NCBI RefSeq assembly: GCF_008085905.1
Contig: NZ_VSFF01000013.1
Location: forward strand, 248,001-312,000
Length of the DNA: 64,000 nucleotides
Direction of reading: 5' to 3'
Source: Actinomadura syzygii
GTDB taxonomy: Bacteria; Actinomycetota; Actinomycetes; Streptosporangiales; Streptosporangiaceae
Of this stretch, positions 58,943 to 64,000 are shown piece after piece. A model generated the notes under the pieces. The model made no database searches. It worked only from the letters and a program-made list of their open reading frames with translations, and was not told the DNA's origin. Each line of letters opens with the position of its first letter. Positions within the stretch are counted from its first letter, which is position 1. Position numbers and translations under genes: made by a program.

Positions 58943-59572
58943 ATGAACGACAAGGCGCTCGCGGCGCTCGGCGCCGCGGCTCTCGCCCTGCCCGTCCTCG
59001 CGTCCGCGCCCCCGGCGGCCGCGGATCCGCCGCCCAGCGGCGTCACCGTCGAGATAGCGACCATCAACGGCTCCGGCTGCCCGCGCGGGACCGCGGCCGT
59101 CGCCATCCTCAATGACAGCGACGATTTCCGCGTCTTCCTGACGACGGAGCCCGCACGGGCCGAGGCGGGCGGCACTTCGTCCCCGACGGAATCCCGGAAA
59201 CCGTGCCAACTCAATATGAAGGTCCACGTTCCCCAGGGATACACGTACGCGGTGCGGGAGATCGACTACAGCGGCGACGCGCACCTTGAGCCCGGCGCCT
59301 CCGCCACTTTGAGTTCGAGCGTCTACTTCCAGGGGACGACTCCCAAGCCGACGGCCAGGACGCTCCGCGGCCCGTACTCCGGCCCCTGGCAATTCAAGAT
59401 CGGCGAGTCCGAGCCCGTCTTCAGCCCCTGCGGCGAGCAGCGCAACCTGAACTTCCGCACCGAGTTGCAGGTCGACATGGGCGACTCCGACCCGGCCAAG
59501 ACGAATTTCATCGAGACGGACGGCAAGACCGTCTACCACTTCGCCTGGAAACGCTGCCCGACATCAATGTGA
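58943..59572 (+). CDS. Secreted DUF4360 protein 2
   Basis: A 209-residue secreted protein with a signal peptide (ALAALGAAALALPVLASAPPAAA) and the same core as the copy at 51035: NGSGCPRGTAAVAIL, MKVHVPQGYTYAVREIDY and PCGEQRNLNF. Cysteines are conserved at CPRGT and PCGEQ. It starts 7 bases after GAAAGG and is the first of two tandem copies, separated from the second by 30 bases. Function unknown. Confidence 0.82.
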   Translation: MNDKALAALGAAALALPVLASAPPAAADPPPSGVTVEIATINGSGCPRGTAAVAILNDSDDFRVFLTTEPARAEAGGTSSPTESRKPCQLNMKVHVPQGYTYAVREIDYSGDAHLEPGASATLSSSVYFQGTTPKPTARTLRGPYSGPWQFKIGESEPVFSPCGEQRNLNFRTELQVDMGDSDPAKTNFIETDGKTVYHFAWKRCPTSM

Positions 59573-59602
59573 CGACAGACTCCCGGATTGGAAGGCCCGT
59601 CC

Positions 59603-60247
59603 ATGAAGCACAGCACGGCACTCACGGTCGCCCTCGGCGCGGCTCTCGTCCTGCCCGCCCTGACCGCGACCACCGCCGCGGCCGCATCGGCGCCGGACGG
59701 TCTCAGTTTCGAGGTGGCAACCGTCAACGGCAGCGGATGCCCCGCAGGAACGGTGTCGGTCGCCCTCAGCAATGACGACGACGGCGACGACTTCCTCCTC
59801 ACCGTGCGGACCAGCGCCATGCGCGCCGAGGGCACCGGCGGCTCACCCCAGACGGCTTTCAGAAAGAACTGCCAGATCAGTCTGAAAACCCACGTGCCCG
59901 AGGAGAAGACCTTCGCGGTCAGACAGGTCGACTACTACGGCGCCGCGCAACTGGAGCCCGGTGCCTCCGGCACCCTGAAAGAGACCCGCTACTTCCAGGG
60001 CATGGCGACTGCTCCCGCCGAGACCAAGACGTTCAGCGGCCCGTACTCCGGCGCTTGGGCACACAGTTCGCAGCGCTTCTCCGACCTCCTCTTCAGACCT
60101 TGCGGCGAGGACCGCAACTTCAACATCATTCAGGAGGTACAGGCGGAGAGGGGCACCTCCGACCCGTCCAAGGCGATCTCCACGGGCATCGAGGGCACCG
60201 GCAGGACGGTCTACCACCTCGACTTGAAGAACTGCTTCTGGAGATAA
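59603..60247 (+). CDS. Secreted DUF4360 protein 3
   Basis: A 214-residue secreted protein. Signal peptide STALTVALGAALVLPALTATTAAAA, NGSGCPAGTVSVALSN, a middle KTHVPEEKTFAVRQVDYYGAAQLEPG and PCGEDRNFNI at the end. The ATG at 59603 is preferred over an upstream TTG because GGAAGGCCCG precedes it. It is a tandem duplicate of the gene at 58943 and closer in the C-terminal box to the one at 51035. It converges on the large fusion gene at 60275. Confidence 0.82.
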   Translation: MKHSTALTVALGAALVLPALTATTAAAASAPDGLSFEVATVNGSGCPAGTVSVALSNDDDGDDFLLTVRTSAMRAEGTGGSPQTAFRKNCQISLKTHVPEEKTFAVRQVDYYGAAQLEPGASGTLKETRYFQGMATAPAETKTFSGPYSGAWAHSSQRFSDLLFRPCGEDRNFNIIQEVQAERGTSDPSKAISTGIEGTGRTVYHLDLKNCFWR

Positions 60248-60274
60248 GCGTCCTCGCGGCCACGGCAAAAAGGC

Positions 60275-63200
60275 TCAGAGGGGAATGGTGACCTCGTCTT
60301 CGAGGGGCGGGTTGATCTCCTGTTCGCGGTATCCGGTCGCGGCGAAGCAGCGGATGCGGAGCCGGTCCGGGGAGACGTCCACCCGCAGGAAGCTCTTGAA
60401 CAAAGGCGGGCGGTCGCGCGGCACGCGGTCGACGAGGTAGCGCATCGCGATGCGCCTGGACAGCATGTTCGCGGTCAGGCGCATCCCGAGCCCGGGTTCG
60501 GGCGCGTCCATGCTCCACCAGCGCAGCGGCGTCCGCAGTCTGCGCGAGAGATAGACGCCCGCCTGGGCGGCGGGGATCGCCGGGCCACCGGTCCGGCGGA
60601 AAGGGAGCGCGCGGCTGAAGAACGCCATGGAGTCTTCACGGAGCGGATAGCAGCGGAATGCCTCTTCGTCCACGACCGTCGTGCGGCGAATGGTGTGCGT
60701 GGGAACGGTCAGCGCTCCCCCGCCGCCCGACACGATGTACTGGATGGTGCGGTCGCCCACGCGCACCGGATAGCGCTGGTAATTGTGAATGCTCCCGCCG
60801 ACCGCCGCGACGAAGTTGCGGGCCGGGTCCCGGACGATCTCGTCGACCGTCCCCCCGCCCTCGATCCGCACCGGCCGGTACGTGTCATCCCCGTAGATCG
60901 CGTGGTGGCTGACCAGCAGTTTCGGCTTGTCCCCCGCCGACACCCGGCGGAGCCACTCGGCCTGGTCGCGGTCGATGATCCCGCCGATCCCGGTGTCGAT
61001 CCCGATGATCCGCAGGGACGGCGTGTCGATCGCCCAGTAGGGTCCCGGCTGCCGCGCCCGCTGCCGGGACGCGCCCCGCAACTGGCGGGCGGCGGCCAGC
61101 GCGTCCTCGTCGGCGACCGTCGCGCGCCGCCACAGCAGGCCGCGCAGCCCGGACGGGGTCCCCGCCGCGGGCAGCGGATCGGCCCCGCAGAAGATCCGCA
61201 TGAAGCCGTTGAGCCCGTCGTACCAGTCGTGGTTGCCGGGCACCGCGTAGATCGGCGCCGGATAGCCCCGGTAGGGCCGGAAGAAGCCGGGCCCGGCGGC
61301 GTGCAGCGCGCCCGCGGGCAGCAGCACGTCACCGCAGATGATCATGAAGTCGGTGTCCGCGCCGGTCTTGAGCAGGCCGGGCACGACGGCGTACTGCCCG
61401 GCCCCGCCGCCGCCCGTGCTGCCGAGCAGCAGGAAGCCGCCGGCCTCCTTCTCGTGGACGATCATCGCGTCCGGCGCGGCCCCCCGCTCGCGCTGCTCCG
61501 CCACCCACCTGCGGCGCAGCCCGTTGGACGGGTCGCCGAACACCTTCGCGATCGCCTCGTTGCGCCGGTGCCAGAACATGGACGGGCCCAGCCAGGACAG
61601 CTCGCGGACGTCGTCCCCGGCCAGGTTGCGGAAGACGCCGATCTCGCCGCGCTCCCATGTGCTCTCCGTCCGCGAACTGGACGGGGCGGGAGCGGCCCGG
61701 TCGAGCCGCGCGGCCCGCGCCGACGGCATCGGGATCGGCACGCGCCCGCCGCCCGGCACCGCCCGGACCGCCGTGCCGCACAGGACGATCTCGTCCGGCT
61801 CGCCGCCCTCCCGCGTCCGCAGCCGGTCCAGGTTGCGCGCCGCCTCCCGGAGCCCGGCGGCGACCGCCGGTTTGAGCGCCTCCTCCGCCCAGAACGACTC
61901 GCCCAGGTGGGCGCGGAGGACGCCGAGGTTGTTCAGCGCGGCGGGCGTCCCCTCCACCGCCTCCCAGAACCGGGCGGACGCCTCCTCGTAGCGCCCGTCC
62001 TCCATCAGCAGGACGCCGAGGTTGACGGTCGCGGCCAGCAGACCGGCGGCGACGGCGTTCCCGAACCAGGTCTCCGCCTCCTCCCGCCGGTTCGTCTCGG
62101 CGAGCAGCAGCGCCAGGTTGTTCATCGCCTCCGCGACTTCCTCGGCGGCGGCGCGGCGGAACAGCACCTCGGCCTCGTCCCGGTCGGTGAGCAGCATGCC
62201 GAGGTTGTTCCGCGCCTCCGCGCTGCCGCGCGCGACGCCCAGCCGGTAGAGCCGCTCCGCCTCGCCGGTGTCGCCGCGCAGGGCGTGCAGCAGGCCGAGG
62301 CTGTTGGCGCCGTCCCCGTCACCGGCGTCGCACGCCCGGCGGAACAGCGGCTCGGCCTCGGAGACGCGGCCGTCGTCCCAGAGCAGCGACCCGAGCGGGC
62401 ACAGCAGCTCGCCCCGGTCGGGCCGGACGTCCAGCGCGGCGCGCAGCGCGCGTTCGGCGACGGGCAGCCGGCCCGCCCGGTGCGCGGCGCCCGCGAACGG
62501 CAGCGCGTCCTCGGGGGCGAGCAGGTCGCAGACCGCGTCCCAGACCGGCGCCGGCATGTCCTCGTCGGCCGCCTGGACCTGGTCGACGAGGTAGTCGAAG
62601 GGCTGGTAGAGGCCGTCGTCGACGCGGTTGAGGCAGGCGGCGACGTCGTCCTCGCGGGTCGTCGCCCATTCCAGCGCGTCGGCGAAGTCGGAATCGCCCG
62701 GCCGCGCGTCTTCCGCCGGGACGAAAAGCTCGGACAGCGCCCGCAGCGACGCCTCGCCGAACGCCCCGAGGTGACCGGCGGCCCGCGCGTGCACGGCCGC
62801 CGAGACGACCGCCGCGCCGCGGACGTGCTCCCCGTCGCGGCCCCGCTGCCAGCGGTCCAGCGCCGCCGGGCCGCCCGCCAGGTACTCGGCCAGCCGGACG
62901 GCCCGGTCGCCCGCCGCGTCCAGGGCGGCGGCGATGCGCTCGTCCCCGCGCAGCCCCTCCGCGTTCGCGCGCTCGGCCGCGGTCAGCTCGGGCCGCACCC
63001 GGACCTGGACGAACGCGTTGAGCGCCTGCCGCACCTCCGGGGGCAGCGAGCCCGGCGCCTCCTCCAGCGCCCGGCGCGCCTGCGCCCGCATCGTCGCGAC
63101 CACCAGGACGCGCGAGCCGCCGTCCGCCGGGTTCGCGAGCCTGTCCAGCGTGGCGCGGTCGAGGCCGCCGCGTCCGAGGTAGGTTTCCAGGTCGTCCAGC

Positions 63201-63748
63201 CAGATGACCGTGTCCGACAGCCGGACGCCCGCCTCCGCCAGCTCCGCCGGCGACCCCGGCCGGACGGGGACGAGCAGGCGCAGCGGCCCGCGCCGGTCCA
63301 GGCGGCGGATCACCTCGAACGCCGCGCGCGTCTTCCCGGCGGCGGACGGGCCGGTGAGCAGCACCATCCGCCGGTCGTGCAGGGCGCGCTCGACCTCGGC
63401 GTCCACGTCGCGCGGGACGTAGGCGGCGGCCCGCGTCCCGGTCCGCCCGCGCGCGTCGAGCCGTGCCGGGTCCGGGTAGTCGCGCACCTTCGGCAGGCCG
63501 CCCTCGGGGGTGGAGTGCAGCGCGTGCGTCCACAGCGCCTCGCGCCGGGCGCGTCCGGCGGCCCGCCGCTCCTGGGAGCCGCTCTTGAGGACGTCCACCA
63601 GGACGTCCTTCAACACGGCGCCGAGGAGCCCGACGACCACCACGGCGAGCGGGTATCCGGCCAGCGCCGGGAGCTTCTCGGCGTAGGTCAGCCCGACCAG
63701 CGCGCCGACGGCGAGCACCAGCACCCCACCGGACAGCCAGCGCCGCAT
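60275..63748 (-). CDS. NTPase-TPR/Sel1-metallophosphatase fusion protein, membrane-anchored
   Basis: A 1157-residue protein. Residues 1-50 have two hydrophobic segments, then a STAND-like ATPase: Walker A GPSAAGKT (133-140) and Walker B VIWLDDLE (181-188). Residues 430-640 contain repeated LG(x)LL, A-rich TPR/Sel1-like units. Residues 765-1095 are a calcineurin-like phosphatase: GD at 806-807, GNHD at 838-841, HH at 948-949 and SIHNYQR at 986-992. The first metal motif reads GSTG (776-779) where GDTG is usual, and the GHxH motif has Ser in place of the first His. The design recalls conflict or signalling proteins, in which a nucleotide-binding module controls an effector. Function inferred. 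Confidence 0.75.
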   Translation of the reverse strand: MRRWLSGGVLVLAVGALVGLTYAEKLPALAGYPLAVVVVGLLGAVLKDVLVDVLKSGSQERRAAGRARREALWTHALHSTPEGGLPKVRDYPDPARLDARGRTGTRAAAYVPRDVDAEVERALHDRRMVLLTGPSAAGKTRAAFEVIRRLDRRGPLRLLVPVRPGSPAELAEAGVRLSDTVIWLDDLETYLGRGGLDRATLDRLANPADGGSRVLVVATMRAQARRALEEAPGSLPPEVRQALNAFVQVRVRPELTAAERANAEGLRGDERIAAALDAAGDRAVRLAEYLAGGPAALDRWQRGRDGEHVRGAAVVSAAVHARAAGHLGAFGEASLRALSELFVPAEDARPGDSDFADALEWATTREDDVAACLNRVDDGLYQPFDYLVDQVQAADEDMPAPVWDAVCDLLAPEDALPFAGAAHRAGRLPVAERALRAALDVRPDRGELLCPLGSLLWDDGRVSEAEPLFRRACDAGDGDGANSLGLLHALRGDTGEAERLYRLGVARGSAEARNNLGMLLTDRDEAEVLFRRAAAEEVAEAMNNLALLLAETNRREEAETWFGNAVAAGLLAATVNLGVLLMEDGRYEEASARFWEAVEGTPAALNNLGVLRAHLGESFWAEEALKPAVAAGLREAARNLDRLRTREGGEPDEIVLCGTAVRAVPGGGRVPIPMPSARAARLDRAAPAPSSSRTESTWERGEIGVFRNLAGDDVRELSWLGPSMFWHRRNEAIAKVFGDPSNGLRRRWVAEQRERGAAPDAMIVHEKEAGGFLLLGSTGGGGAGQYAVVPGLLKTGADTDFMIICGDVLLPAGALHAAGPGFFRPYRGYPAPIYAVPGNHDWYDGLNGFMRIFCGADPLPAAGTPSGLRGLLWRRATVADEDALAAARQLRGASRQRARQPGPYWAIDTPSLRIIGIDTGIGGIIDRDQAEWLRRVSAGDKPKLLVSHHAIYGDDTYRPVRIEGGGTVDEIVRDPARNFVAAVGGSIHNYQRYPVRVGDRTIQYIVSGGGGALTVPTHTIRRTTVVDEEAFRCYPLREDSMAFFSRALPFRRTGGPAIPAAQAGVYLSRRLRTPLRWWSMDAPEPGLGMRLTANMLSRRIAMRYLVDRVPRDRPPLFKSFLRVDVSPDRLRIRCFAATGYREQEINPPLEDEVTIPL

Positions 63749-63871
63749 GGCGCCCCACCTTCCCGGGCTCGCCCGTCCCTTTTCGAGAAGGATGCCCGCG
63801 ATGCCGTTACCGGCGAACCAGGTTCGCGTCCGCCGCGACGGCCTGATGTGGCTTGTCCGCGCGCCGGGCTC

Positions 63872-64000
63872 TCAGCAGACCTTTCCCTTGTGGGCTCCGG
63901 CCGGGACGAGCTTCTTGAGGGTGTTCGACTCGGGCATGTTCCCGTAGAGGCGGCACAGGTGCGCCATCTCCCGTCCCGGGTCGGTCTTGGACGCGGAGAC
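63872..64000 (-). CDS. C-terminal fragment of an unrecognised protein (5' end outside window)
   Basis: The minus strand is open from the right edge to a TGA at 63872-63874, giving 42 codons: REMAHLCRLYGNMPESN and TLKKLVPAGAHKGKVC. It ends with a Cys at the last position. It looks like the end of a small protein with two cysteines. No family recognised. The plus-strand frame across 63747-63947 is its antisense and is not annotated. Confidence 0.5.
   Translation of the reverse strand, partial: VSASKTDPGREMAHLCRLYGNMPESNTLKKLVPAGAHKGKVC

Noticed and set aside
63747..63947. A 66-codon plus-strand frame at the right edge.
   Set aside because: It lies opposite the better frame ending at 63872 and has no ribosome site or recognised motif.
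1..64000. Mobile elements, tRNA or rRNA genes.
   Set aside because: No transposase, integrase, terminal repeats or cloverleaf-type sequence was recognised by eye; a tRNA scan would settle the RNA genes.

Overview
The window is GC-rich DNA from an actinomycete. Frequent GTG starts, ATGA and GTGA stop/start overlaps, a mycothiol-dependent enzyme family, an F420-dependent enzyme, an AftD-type arabinosyltransferase and secreted S1 proteases with prodomains all fit an Actinomadura-like (Thermomonosporaceae or relative) chromosome. I saw no tRNA, rRNA, CRISPR array, transposase or phage gene.

Region 1 (1-14.2 kb) is dominated by acyl-CoA and steroid side-chain metabolism: the tail of a lipid-transfer thiolase, a Ser/Thr kinase, a MarR regulator, then a tight leftward operon (acyl-CoA ligase, double DUF35 protein, two thiolase-like lipid-transfer proteins, second acyl-CoA ligase) divergent from an enoyl-CoA hydratase. 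The order matches the mycobacterial fadD19/echA19/Rv3521/ltp4/ltp3 block. A small toxin-antitoxin-like cassette with a frame-broken toxin and a nitronate-monooxygenase-like flavoprotein follow. Region 2 (14.2-26.5 kb) is an envelope-glycan locus: methyltransferase, acyltransferase, then a leftward operon running from a fused acyl-CoA dehydrogenase (FadE34-like) through a polytopic membrane protein, a DUF2613 micro-protein, two glycosyltransferases and an AftD-like arabinosyltransferase. Region 3 (26.5-34.4 kb) has membrane proteins, a GMC oxidoreductase and a complete sugar ABC importer.

Region 4 (34.5-38.2 kb) is the most unusual part: a CRP-like regulator, a class III nucleotidyl-cyclase-like protein and a large protein with a P-loop-like segment that has lost its lysine. 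The C-terminus of the cyclase-like protein and the N-terminus of the large protein carry the same short motif (TIxGDxxQNxxGNxVxxDL), as expected for paired amyloid-type signalling motifs in NLR-like systems. Region 5 (38.2-46.1 kb) holds an F420-type oxidoreductase, a SnoaL-like protein, a HAD phosphatase, a mycothiol-type enzyme, a secreted S1 protease, a TrmB/LuxR-type regulator and a secreted protein. Region 6 (46.1-64 kb) has an isocitrate lyase/PEP-mutase-family enzyme with a bile-acid-type symporter, tandem DUF3558-like lipid-bilayer-anchored paralogues, three DUF4360 secreted proteins, an MFS exporter, an amidase, an aldo/keto reductase with a degenerate inositol-monophosphatase homologue opposite a LysR regulator, an aminoglycoside-phosphotransferase-like kinase, and a 1157-residue fusion of an NTPase, TPR/Sel1-like repeats and a metallophosphatase with altered metal ligands.

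A thread ties distant genes together. Sites matching or approaching the KstR operator pattern TnnAACnnGTTnnA lie just upstream of the acyl-CoA ligase/enoyl-CoA hydratase pair, the nitronate-monooxygenase-like gene, the fused acyl-CoA dehydrogenase, the F420-type oxidoreductase and the SnoaL-like gene, suggesting a dispersed steroid-catabolism regulon across about 30 kb whose TetR-type regulator is outside the window.
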